From Alphaproteobacteria bacterium (GTDB taxonomy: Bacteria; Pseudomonadota; Alphaproteobacteria; ATCC43930; CGMCC-115725): a DNA stretch of 5,282 bases. Position 1 is the stretch's first letter, and each line of letters starts with the position of its first letter. Below are positions 1 to 5,282 of the stretch, one piece after another. The translations under genes and the position numbers were made by a program. The notes below the pieces were generated by a model. It was not told the DNA's origin. It searched no databases and saw only the letters and a program-made list of their open reading frames with translations. Where the stretch lies: the NCBI GenBank assembly GCA_017353855.1, contig JAFMSA010000349.1:1-5282 (forward strand), in the 5' to 3' direction.

Positions 1-828
1 GAAGGCAGCCCGTACGAAAAGAACCTTGCCTTCGACATGATTGCGCAAGCCGCAGGCGGGCCGATCAGCGTGACCGGAGATGCCGACCGTCCGCCGGTCA
101 AACCCGGCCCCTCGTTTGGCGACACCGGCACCGGCATGCTGATGGCAGTGAGCATTCTGGGGGCGTTGCGCCAGCGCGATCGTTCCGGCAAGGGGAGGCG
201 GCTGCAGGTCGCGATGCAGGACGCGATGGTCCATTACATGCGCGTGCCGTTTTCGCGCACGCAGCTGAGCGGCCAGGCCCAGCTCCGCGGCGGCAGCAGC
301 CGGTCGAGCACCCTGCTGGCACCATCGGCGCTCTACCCGTGCAAGCCCGGCGGGCCGAACGACTACGTCTACGTTTTTACCAGCCGGGCCAATCCGGAAC
401 ATTGGACGCGGCTGCTGAAGGTGATCGGGCGCGAGGATCTGATCGGCGATCCGCGGTACGATACCGGGCCCGCCCGCGGCGAGCGGGCCGCCGAGGTCGA
501 CGAGATCATTGCGGCCTGGACACGCAGGCACACCAAGCACGAGGCGATGAAGATCATCGGCGACGCCGGCGTGCCGGCCGGCGCGGTGCACGATACGCTC
601 GAGCTGATGAACGATCCCTCGCTTGCCCAGCGGGGCATCATGCAGACAGTCGACCACCCGACAACCGGCCGATACAGGATGCCGGCTTGGCCGGTGCGTT
701 TCGACGGCGCGCCGGCGCGCGTGAAGCCGTCGCCGGTCCTGGGCCAGCACAATGCCGAGATCCTCGGCGGATGGCTCGGCCTCGATACCGCAGAGGTCGA
801 GGCGCTGCGCGGCGAAGGGATCATCTGA
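1..828 (+). CDS. CaiB/BaiF family (class III) CoA-transferase, 5' end outside window
   Basis: Class III CoA-transferases move a CoA group between carboxylic acids through an aspartyl-CoA thioester intermediate in the cytoplasm; the acid substrate cannot be read from sequence. The frame is open from base 1, so the ATG at 37 is internal and the gene begins upstream. The visible 275 residues align without interruption from residue 130 to the end of the complete paralogue at 2013-3215, so about 129 N-terminal residues are missing. The catalytic Asp lies in GDTGTG (codon at 121-123), preceded by VKPGP and followed by GKGRRLQVAMQD, the usual family block. Other shared blocks are NDYVY, TSRANPEHW, GREDLIGDPRYDT, GVPAGAV and WPVRFDGAP. 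It ends in TGA at 826-828 and converges on the small gene at 845-1204. Family assignment is firm; substrate is unknown. Confidence 0.93.
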   Translation, partial: EGSPYEKNLAFDMIAQAAGGPISVTGDADRPPVKPGPSFGDTGTGMLMAVSILGALRQRDRSGKGRRLQVAMQDAMVHYMRVPFSRTQLSGQAQLRGGSSRSSTLLAPSALYPCKPGGPNDYVYVFTSRANPEHWTRLLKVIGREDLIGDPRYDTGPARGERAAEVDEIIAAWTRRHTKHEAMKIIGDAGVPAGAVHDTLELMNDPSLAQRGIMQTVDHPTTGRYRMPAWPVRFDGAPARVKPSPVLGQHNAEILGGWLGLDTAEVEALRGEGII

Positions 829-834
829 CGAGAT

Positions 835-855
835 AGGGGCGGTTTCAGCGCCCTT
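835..855. terminator. Short hairpin between convergent genes, possible bidirectional terminator
   Basis: The arms 835-841 and 849-855 pair over seven positions (one G-U) around a seven-base loop. The hairpin lies just after the transferase stop and covers the stop codon of the gene converging on it. No T-tract follows on either strand, so intrinsic terminator activity is doubtful. Confidence 0.3.
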
Positions 856-1204
856 CGGAGGCGCGGCGGCACCGGGCGAGGTTGATCTTGTCCATTGCGT
901 GCGGGTTTCCGGCCGCCTGGCTGAAGAGTGTGCAGTGGCGGTCCTTCAGTACGATCCGGGCAACCGGGAATTCGTATTCCTTGGGGTTGCTGCCGAATGT
1001 GAGTGTCACGGTATCGCCGACCGCGATCCGGGGCGGCAGGTCGATATGCTGATAAGTCTTGCAGGAGTGCGTCAAGAGCCAATCGCGACAGATAGTCAGC
1101 ACACCCGGCCCCCCGGGTGCGACAGCCTCGACGTCGGCCGCGGCGGCTCGGCCGGGGCCCAGGGCAATGATCGAGATGACCGCTATACAGACAAGATAGG
1201 GCAT
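845..1204 (-). CDS. Small secreted protein with four mature cysteines, function unknown
   Basis: I do not recognise this 119-residue protein. It begins with a hydrophobic stretch (residues about 3-18, LVCIAVISIIALG) followed by small residues AAAAD, a plausible signal peptidase I site near residues 22-23, so it is probably exported to the periplasm. The mature part is about 97 residues with Cys at 39, 48, 91 and 112, enough for two disulfides, and a beta-rich centre (IAVGDTVTLTF, KEYEFPVARIVLKDRHC). The start ATG at 1204 has only a weak ribosome binding site (GAAAG), and the signal peptide lacks the usual positive n-region. In-frame codons just upstream would supply Arg-Arg-Lys but have no ATG, so the start or a one-base error is in question (see findings). 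It is divergent from the GST gene, with 76 bp between starts. The gene is likely real given the signal peptide and cysteine pattern. Confidence 0.7.
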   Translation of the reverse strand: MPYLVCIAVISIIALGPGRAAAADVEAVAPGGPGVLTICRDWLLTHSCKTYQHIDLPPRIAVGDTVTLTFGSNPKEYEFPVARIVLKDRHCTLFSQAAGNPHAMDKINLARCRRASEGR

Positions 1205-1280
1205 CAGCTTTCGCCGAGCGGAAAGGACATGTTAAATCTGCCCTCGCGAGTCGCCCTTTCAACCAAGCGAGGAACTCCGG

Positions 1281-1892
1281 ATGAAGCTCTATTACGCGCC
1301 GGGTGCGTGCTCGATCGGCATCCACGTGCTGCTCGAGGAGGTCGGCAAGCCCTATCAGCTCGAGCCGGTTAATCTGCGCGAGGGTGCGCAGTTCAAGCCT
1401 CCCTTTACCGGGGTCAGCCCGAAAGGAAAGGTCCCGGCACTCGAGCGCGATGACGGGTCGGTCCTGACCGAATATCCCGTCATTGCCCGCTGGCTCGGCC
1501 ATCAGGCGAATTTGCTGCCGAAGGATGCGGAAGCCGATATCCGGGCAATGGAGGCGATGGAGTATGCCGTGGGTACGATGCACGGGCAGGGTTTTGCTCG
1601 CCTGTTTCGTACGGAACGCTTCGCACCCTCGGTGGCCGACCACGACGCAGTCAAGGCCGCCGGGCGTGAAGTCGTCGAAAAGGGTTTTGCCGTGCTCGAT
1701 AATGCGCTCGCCGGTAAGAGCTATATCGCCGGCAATGATTTTTCGGCGGCCGATACGGCGTTGTTCTACGTCGAATTCTGGGCGACAAAGCGGCTCGGCA
1801 TGAGATTGCCGGCAAACTGCGCGGCACACTTTGACCGCATGATGACGCGTCCGGCGGTACAGCGGACCCTGCAGCAGGAGGGGCAGGCCTAA
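1281..1892 (+). CDS. Glutathione S-transferase, beta-class-like
   Basis: A cytosolic enzyme family that conjugates glutathione to electrophiles or uses glutathione in dehalogenation, ring-cleavage or reduction reactions; the substrate here is unknown. The 203-residue length is typical. The N-terminal thioredoxin-like domain (about 1-78) opens with MKLYYAPGAC, placing Cys10 where beta-class bacterial GSTs have their active-site Cys. VP at 51-52 is the cis-proline loop, and TEYPVI (63-68) carries the Glu that binds the glutathione gamma-glutamyl group. The helical C-terminal domain includes the N-capping box and hydrophobic staple, SAADTALFYV from residue 155. The start is supported by GAGGAA at 1269-1274, six bases before the ATG. 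It sits between the two CoA-transferase genes, 120 bp before the second start, so a joint role in breakdown of a xenobiotic or aromatic acid is possible, but this is inferred only from location. Confidence 0.93.
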   Translation: MKLYYAPGACSIGIHVLLEEVGKPYQLEPVNLREGAQFKPPFTGVSPKGKVPALERDDGSVLTEYPVIARWLGHQANLLPKDAEADIRAMEAMEYAVGTMHGQGFARLFRTERFAPSVADHDAVKAAGREVVEKGFAVLDNALAGKSYIAGNDFSAADTALFYVEFWATKRLGMRLPANCAAHFDRMMTRPAVQRTLQQEGQA

Positions 1893-1919
1893 GCGCGCAC
1901 GGCTCAGCCGCGCGGTGTT

Positions 1920-1952
1920 CCGCCCCTTCTCGCGCATGTGGGAGAGGGGCGG
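1920..1952. repeat. GC-rich palindrome after the GST gene
   Basis: Arms 1920-1931 and 1942-1952 (CCGCCCCTTCTC and GAGAGGGGCGG) pair over eleven positions with one bulged base around a ten-base loop. It begins 27 bases after the GST stop. The CTCTCCC/GGGAGAGG style resembles dispersed intergenic palindromes common in alphaproteobacterial genomes; it could also end GST transcription, although no T-tract follows. Only one copy is in the window, so repeat status is inferred. Confidence 0.45.
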
Positions 1953-1996
1953 GAGCCGGCAAGGCCTAGTAATGAGGTGCCGGTGCGATCAATCCG

Positions 1997-2003
1997 AAAG
2001 GAG
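1997..2003 (+). promoter_or_regulatory. Strong ribosome binding site deciding the second CoA-transferase start
   Basis: AAAGGAG ends nine bases before the ATG at 2013. The frame stays open upstream to an ATG at 1938, but that one lies inside the palindrome, has no comparable site, and would add 25 residues that do not look like the family. The 2013 start puts the conserved LSGIRVLDLTQ block at residues 11-21. Confidence 0.8.
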
Positions 2004-2012
2004 TTACGAAAA

Positions 2013-3215
2013 ATGGATGGAAACGCTGTATCTCCGAATTGCCTGAGCGGTATTCGCGTCCTCGATCTGACGCAGTTCGAGGCCGGAACGAGCTGTACCG
2101 AGGCGCTCGCCTGGATGGGCGCGGAAGTGGTCAAGGTGGAGAACCCGAAAGGCGGCGAGGCCGGCCGCATCGGCATGCCTGACCCATATTATTTCATGGC
2201 CTACAACGCCAACAAGAAGTCGATCACCGTCAACCTCAAATCCGAGCGCGGATTGGCCTTGGTAAAGGACATGGCCAAGCAGGCCGATGTCTTCACCGAG
2301 AATTTTGCGCCCGGGGCCGTCGAACGGCTGGGACTGGGATATGATGTCGTCGGTGCCCTCAACCCGCGCATCATTTATGCGCAAGTCAAAGGCTTCGGCG
2401 AGGGCAGCCCATACGAAAAAGGCTTGTGCTTCGATCCGATCGCGCAGGCTTGCGGCGGAGCGATGAGCATCACCGGCGAGCCTGGCGGCAGGCCGGTCAA
2501 GCCCGGCCCGACGATCGGCGACACCGGCACCGGCATGCTGCTCGCGTTCAGCATCGTCAGCGCACTCTATCAGCGCGTGCAGACCGGCAAGGGACGACGC
2601 CTGCAGGCAGCGATGCAAGATTCGGTCATGCATTACAGCCGCGGCATGTTCATCAGCCAGGCGCGGCACCGCACGGCCGCGCCGCGCCGCCCGGCGGCCG
2701 GCAACAATGCCCCCTCCGGCATCTACCCCTGTAAGCCGCAGGGCCCGAACGACTACGTCTATCTTTTGACGAGCCGCGCCAATCCGGAGCATTGGCCGCG
2801 GCTATTGAAGCTGATGGGGCGTGAAGATCTGATCGGTGATCCGCGCTACGATACCGCGGCGGCACGCGTCGAGCACGAGGCCGAGGTCGACGAGATCATC
2901 GCCAGCTGGACGCGTCAGCGCACCAAGGAGGAAGCAATGGCGCAGATCAGCGGCGCCGGTGTGCCCGCGGGCGCAGTCTTCGATTCGATGGAGCTGACTA
3001 ATGAGCCGAGCTTCGCGCGCCGTGGCATCCTGCAGACCGTGACGCATGGCGAGTGGCAGATGACGATGCCAACTTGGCCGGTGCGCTTCGACGGGGCGCC
3101 TCCGCCGGTCAATCCGGCGCCGATTTTGGGACAGGATACGGCAGAGGTATTCAGCGAGTGGCTCGGCTTGGAGGCGGCGGAGGTCGAGGCGCTGCGCAAG
3201 CAAGGGGTCGTCTAA
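2013..3215 (+). CDS. CaiB/BaiF family (class III) CoA-transferase, complete
   Basis: A 400-residue protein, the usual size for this family of interlocked homodimeric CoA-transferases. The N-terminal Rossmann-type part has LSGIRVLDLTQ (11-21), EAGTSCTE (23-30) and GAEVVKVENP (36-45), the usual CoA-binding entry. The catalytic Asp is residue 170 in GDTGTG, matching Asp169 of formyl-CoA transferase (Frc), followed by GKGRRLQAAMQD. The C-terminal part has GREDLIGDPRYDT, GVPAGAV and WPVRFDGAP. By alignment, Glu23 seems to occupy the position of Frc Gln17, so formyl-CoA/oxalate specificity should not be assumed. It is about 62 % identical over 275 residues to the truncated transferase at the left edge, indicating duplication. 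The 120-bp gap after the GST gene holds a palindrome, so it may be transcribed separately. Family is firm, substrate unknown. Confidence 0.95.
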   Translation: MDGNAVSPNCLSGIRVLDLTQFEAGTSCTEALAWMGAEVVKVENPKGGEAGRIGMPDPYYFMAYNANKKSITVNLKSERGLALVKDMAKQADVFTENFAPGAVERLGLGYDVVGALNPRIIYAQVKGFGEGSPYEKGLCFDPIAQACGGAMSITGEPGGRPVKPGPTIGDTGTGMLLAFSIVSALYQRVQTGKGRRLQAAMQDSVMHYSRGMFISQARHRTAAPRRPAAGNNAPSGIYPCKPQGPNDYVYLLTSRANPEHWPRLLKLMGREDLIGDPRYDTAAARVEHEAEVDEIIASWTRQRTKEEAMAQISGAGVPAGAVFDSMELTNEPSFARRGILQTVTHGEWQMTMPTWPVRFDGAPPPVNPAPILGQDTAEVFSEWLGLEAAEVEALRKQGVV

Positions 3216-3438
3216 CGACGGTCCGATGCTTCCTCGCCGCTCGTCCGCAGGATCGGGTAGCGGATAACTCCGGCCGACGATAAGCCGGTTGTAAGGATCT
3301 CGACGCGCCCATCTCGCGCGGGAGCTTTGGCGGATTTGTACGGCGCTCATATACGGCTGCTCGGTCGATGATCGGGAGGTTCCATTGAATCGCCGGCCCA
3401 ATAGCCGAGAGGACGGGCGCTAAGACGTCCCATAGTTG
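3216..3438. other. Intergenic gap between convergent genes, no gene recognised
   Basis: 223 bp between the convergent stops of the CoA-transferase and the acetyltransferase. I see no tRNA, no convincing coding frame and no T-tracted terminator. Two weak inverted repeats are present: CCGGC at 3270-3274 with GCCGG at 3284-3288, and GGACG at 3411-3415 with CGTCC at 3426-3430. The latter lies just past the acetyltransferase stop and could help end its transcript. Confidence 0.4.
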
Positions 3439-4197
3439 TCACGGCCAAACGGCTGGTGGCTTGCGACGGTAGTGATAGCGGTAGAGTTCCGTCTTCAAAC
3501 CGCTCGCATCATAGAGCGCTCGCGCCGGCGTGTTGCTGGCGTCAACCTCGAGGCATGCGGCGCGCGCCCCGTGGCGCTTGGCCCAGGCTGCGAGGGACGC
3601 GACGATCCGGCGTGCATAGCCACGCCTTTGCCGGCGCCCGTCGGTGATCACCGATTCATAGCAGAGCAAAGCGTCGTGGATCGCGCCATAGGCAAGTGCG
3701 GCAATCTCGCCATCTATCCGCAGCGCGGCGAACACCGACGGAATCGCGATTTGGCCAACGATCCGCCGGTACGTCCGCGCCTGCTCGATCGTGTGGTTCT
3801 GGAGCGCTGCCATCGCCGCAAACCATTGCGAGGTTGCTTGCGGTAAGAGAAGCACGTCGGGATCGAGTGCCGCGGCGAGGTTGTCAATGTCACCGTACAG
3901 GACGCAGCTATCGCCTTCACGGGTATAGCCGGCGGCTGCGAGCTGAGCGTCAACCGACGGGTCGACCAGGGACGGCACGCGAAATATCGTCGGCAGCGCA
4001 TGCTTGCGGTAGAGCGCTTCGCAATCGCGGAGCGGCGCGCTGACCACCGGTCGCAGCGGATTTGCCGAATTGGCTCGCCGCGTCAGGCCGTCGCTGATAC
4101 GTAAGATCCAACCGTCGAGCAGTACCTCCCGCAATGCGGGCCAGGCGTTGAGACAGGTCTCCTCAACGCGCCATTCCAGTGTGGTCGTGTGCGTCAT
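3439..4197 (-). CDS. GNAT-family N-acetyltransferase
   Basis: GNAT enzymes transfer acetyl from acetyl-CoA to an amine; the acceptor is not predictable here. With the start at 4197 the protein has 252 residues. The N-terminal half carries WPALREVLLDGWILRISDG and RRANSANPL, typical of a subgroup with a divergent N-terminal GNAT-like domain. The C-terminal half is the catalytic fold: the acetyl-CoA loop QRRGYA (190-195, fitting Q/R-x-x-G-x-G/A), then LEVDASN with Asn222 and ALYDASGL with Tyr229, the usual beta4/alpha4 positions. An ATG at 4233 would add 12 residues, but that stretch belongs to the decayed iscB in another frame and has no ribosome binding site, so I chose 4197. The start shares its A with the final iscB-frame stop (TGATG). 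No good ribosome binding site precedes it, so expression may depend on the element upstream. Confidence 0.88.
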   Translation of the reverse strand: MTHTTTLEWRVEETCLNAWPALREVLLDGWILRISDGLTRRANSANPLRPVVSAPLRDCEALYRKHALPTIFRVPSLVDPSVDAQLAAAGYTREGDSCVLYGDIDNLAAALDPDVLLLPQATSQWFAAMAALQNHTIEQARTYRRIVGQIAIPSVFAALRIDGEIAALAYGAIHDALLCYESVITDGRRQRRGYARRIVASLAAWAKRHGARAACLEVDASNTPARALYDASGLKTELYRYHYRRKPPAVWP

Positions 4198-4954
4198 CAA
4201 GCACTCAGCGCGCAGACCCCCGCCTTCAGGCATGAGGAGGAAGCGCTGCCCTTCCCGTCTCGTGTCGCATAGGAGTCGCGTTGGCCTGATGCAGCACCTG
4301 GCAGTACTGCCAACTGCATCGCCACGCGTGCGATGATCACGCCGGCTTTTTTACCGCCCGGCACGATCGCGCGGATGATGTCTCCGGTCTGGAACCCACG
4401 CCTCCGTGCGCACGCGTGCGCTGGCAGGCCCCGTCCTGCGCAACCGATTTGCAGCGCTAGGATCTCCCAGCCGAGCACTGGCTCGCGCGAACCGACGCAC
4501 ACCACATCCGGACTGTGCGTCTTGGGGAGACCGAACCTCGTCCGCTTCAATTTGGTCCGACCGCCACTGGACGACTTGATCGGCAAGCCTGGTCTCCGCG
4601 ACGTTGACCAGCCTCCAGCGTGTGGTGCTGACCCCGGCGGCCGCAGCCAGCGGGTGCCGGGCTGGCACACGGCGCAGCACGTCCGGCTGTCTCTTCACAA
4701 ACACGTCTGCCGGCAGTGAATCCCTTCTTCGCGTTGCAAGCTTCGCAGGCCAGGGTGAGGTTGGCGACCCCGTCGGATCCGCCGCGCGAAGCCGGGCAGG
4801 TATACTCCGTCTGCAGCGGGACGCCCGCAGCCGAGCAACCAGCGCCGCCGCATCCGCACCCCCACTTCTCCAGTAAGTACTCGCGGACTTCGTATCCGCG
4901 TCGCTCGTCTTGCTGGTACTCCACCCCGCTGATCCCGGGGTTTTCCATCGCCTG
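4197..4954 (-). pseudogene. iscB: Decayed iscB: truncated, frameshifted RuvC/HNH nuclease of an IS200/IS605-type element
   Basis: IscB is an RNA-guided DNA nuclease with a RuvC domain split by an HNH domain, guided by omega-RNA. Homology starts near 4954 with QAMENPGISGVEYQQ and GYEVREYLLEKWG, the segment leading from RuvC-II into HNH. HNH follows (VPLQTEY, SRGGSDGVANLTLACEACN, KKG); its second CxxC is intact (Cys68/Cys71 counted from the ATG at 4948), the first is altered, and the catalytic His is Tyr49 (codon 4802-4804). The frame then shifts at about 4711-4722 into PADVFVKRQPDVLRR and STTRWRLVN, and again near 4590 into GLPIKSSSGGRTK, GLPKTHSPDVVCVG (RuvC-III) and GFQTGDIIRAIVPGGKKAG. About 18 residues seem deleted before GFQTGD, and more indels follow near 4310-4275. 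PLMP, RuvC-I, bridge helix and most of RuvC-II, roughly 170-190 residues, are absent. It cannot encode an active IscB. Confidence 0.9.
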
Positions 4955-5110
4955 TCCCGTTGTTTACTGCCTCTTCTTCGAGGGGCTGGAGCTGAGTGGA
5001 CATTCGGACCTCGGTGTTAAACTTCCCGGTCAGCGTCGTCTCGAGTCGCCTTTCGACCTAGGCTGGTAAGCGCTGACTTCCGAATTACCGAAAGCCTCCG
5101 GACTTATCCG
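4954..5110 (-). ncRNA. Candidate omega-RNA (HEARO RNA) of the iscB element, possibly a relic
   Basis: In iscB loci the omega-RNA lies directly upstream of the ORF on the same strand, and this stretch is exactly there. All three - strand frames are interrupted and none shows a known protein. Reading 5' to 3' on the - strand, visible stems are: CGGA/TCCG (5110-5107 with 5102-5099); a seven-pair helix GTCAGCG/CGCTGAC (5077-5071 with 5035-5029) enclosing GTCG/CGAC (5057-5054 with 5048-5045); CGAGG/CCTCG (5013-5009 with 4983-4979); and TGTCC/GGACA (5002-4998 with 4957-4953). Helices are uninterrupted, in contrast to the ruined protein. In these RNAs the guide is at the 5' end and comes from the flanking DNA, here toward the DUF35 gene end. 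Identity rests on position and foldability; I could not run a covariance model. Borders are approximate. Confidence 0.55.
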
Positions 5111-5120
5111 TGGGGGCTGC

Positions 5121-5282
5121 TTACTCTAGCGGATAGCGCCAGACGTCCCGCGGTTGCGGGGCGGTGTCGTCGATCGTCCATTGCGGCAGTGACAGTCCGT
5201 GTGCGACGTCGCTGAAGACCATGCGCACACGGGTCCCGATACCGACGCGGCGCACCTGGTCGGCTGGTGCGAGCTGGCCGTC
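5121..5282 (-). CDS. DUF35 OB-fold protein (Zn-ribbon/OB acyl-CoA-associated family), C-terminal part only
   Basis: The - strand is open from the window edge to TAA at 5121-5123, giving the last 53 residues of a protein that starts outside. The sequence has VGIGTRVRMVFSDV, then GLSLPQWTIDD, ending in WRYPLE. That is the pattern of the C-terminal OB-fold of DUF35 proteins: a strand with G-x-R-V-x-V-x-F, then LPxW. Family members usually carry an N-terminal rubredoxin-like zinc ribbon and act as partners of thiolases or acyl-CoA dehydratases (for example the ChsH2 type in steroid side-chain breakdown); the zinc ribbon is not visible here. This fits the CoA-metabolism neighbourhood. Its 3' end borders the iscB element with almost no spacer, and it is co-directional with the GNAT gene beyond. 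The family call relies on a short stretch and is fairly, not fully, secure. Confidence 0.72.
   Translation of the reverse strand, partial: DGQLAPADQVRRVGIGTRVRMVFSDVAHGLSLPQWTIDDTAPQPRDVWRYPLE

Noticed and set aside
369..1937. Long open frame of 522 codons on the - strand
   Set aside because: It runs antisense through the first CoA-transferase and the GST and crosses the secreted-protein gene in another frame. Its composition is the Arg/Pro-rich type produced opposite GC-rich genes, and it shows no family motif.
1938..2012. Upstream ATG at 1938 as start of the second CoA-transferase
   Set aside because: The extra 25 residues are unlike the family N-terminus and lie in a palindrome, while AAAGGAG sits at the right distance before 2013.
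2004..2792. Open frame of 262 codons on the - strand opposite the second CoA-transferase
   Set aside because: A GC-rich shadow of a strongly supported gene; no recognisable domain or ribosome binding site.
2802..3401. Open frame on the - strand covering the gap after the second CoA-transferase
   Set aside because: Two thirds of it is antisense to the transferase C-terminus, and the remaining part in the gap has no family features.
4197..4954. A natural HNH-only member (IshB type) rather than a decayed iscB
   Set aside because: RuvC-III and C-terminal IscB blocks are present after the HNH but in shifted frames, no PLMP segment is visible, and the HNH His is missing, which fits decay better than a functional variant.
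4660..4960. Cas9 or a CRISPR-associated HNH gene
   Set aside because: The blocks NPxISGVEYQQ, YEVREYLLEKWG and GFQTGD are IscB-type, and there is no CRISPR repeat array in the window.
4716..5069. Open frame on the + strand across the HNH region
   Set aside because: Antisense to the iscB HNH segment and candidate RNA; no domain seen.
4954..5110. Group II intron fragment
   Set aside because: The stem-rich non-coding stretch briefly suggested one, but I found no domain V-like hairpin and no reverse transcriptase segment, and an IscB coding remnant follows directly.

Overview
The window is GC-rich, high in Asp/Glu/Arg/Ala codons, and its proteins (CaiB/BaiF CoA-transferases, a beta-type glutathione S-transferase, a DUF35 OB-fold protein, a GNAT acetyltransferase) suit an environmental alphaproteobacterium of the Bradyrhizobium/Hyphomicrobiales or Rhodospirillales kind. 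That assignment is inference from style and content; there is no rRNA or other marker.

Left part (1-3215): two paralogous class III (CaiB/BaiF) CoA-transferase genes on the + strand flank a small divergent pair. The first (1-828) is cut by the window edge. The second (2013-3215) is complete, with a good ribosome binding site. Between them lie a small secreted Cys-containing protein on the - strand (845-1204) and a glutathione S-transferase on the + strand (1281-1892). The two transferases are about 62 % identical over their shared 275 residues (hand alignment), so this looks like an old duplication in an acyl-CoA or xenobiotic acid metabolism locus.

Middle (3216-4197): a 223-bp gap without a recognisable gene, then a GNAT-family acetyltransferase on the - strand (3439-4197).

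Right part (4197-5120): the most interesting stretch. On the - strand lies a decayed iscB (RNA-guided nuclease of IS200/IS605-type elements, ancestor family of Cas9). It keeps the end of RuvC-II, the HNH domain, RuvC-III and the C-terminal region. It has lost the N-terminal half (PLMP, RuvC-I, bridge helix and most of RuvC-II), carries at least two +1 frameshifts, has internal deletions, and has Tyr in place of the catalytic HNH His. Directly upstream on the same strand (about 4954-5110) is a non-coding, stem-rich stretch where the omega-RNA (HEARO RNA) of iscB loci normally sits; I propose it as an omega-RNA or its relic. The whole element is wedged between the 3' end of a DUF35/OB-fold gene (5121-5282, partial, - strand) and the start codon of the GNAT gene, which overlaps the last iscB stop codon as TGATG.

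Working model: the transferases, the GST and the DUF35 protein are ordinary acyl-CoA/xenobiotic metabolism genes. An iscB/omega-RNA element inserted between two co-directional genes has since lost its protein, while its RNA part appears better preserved.
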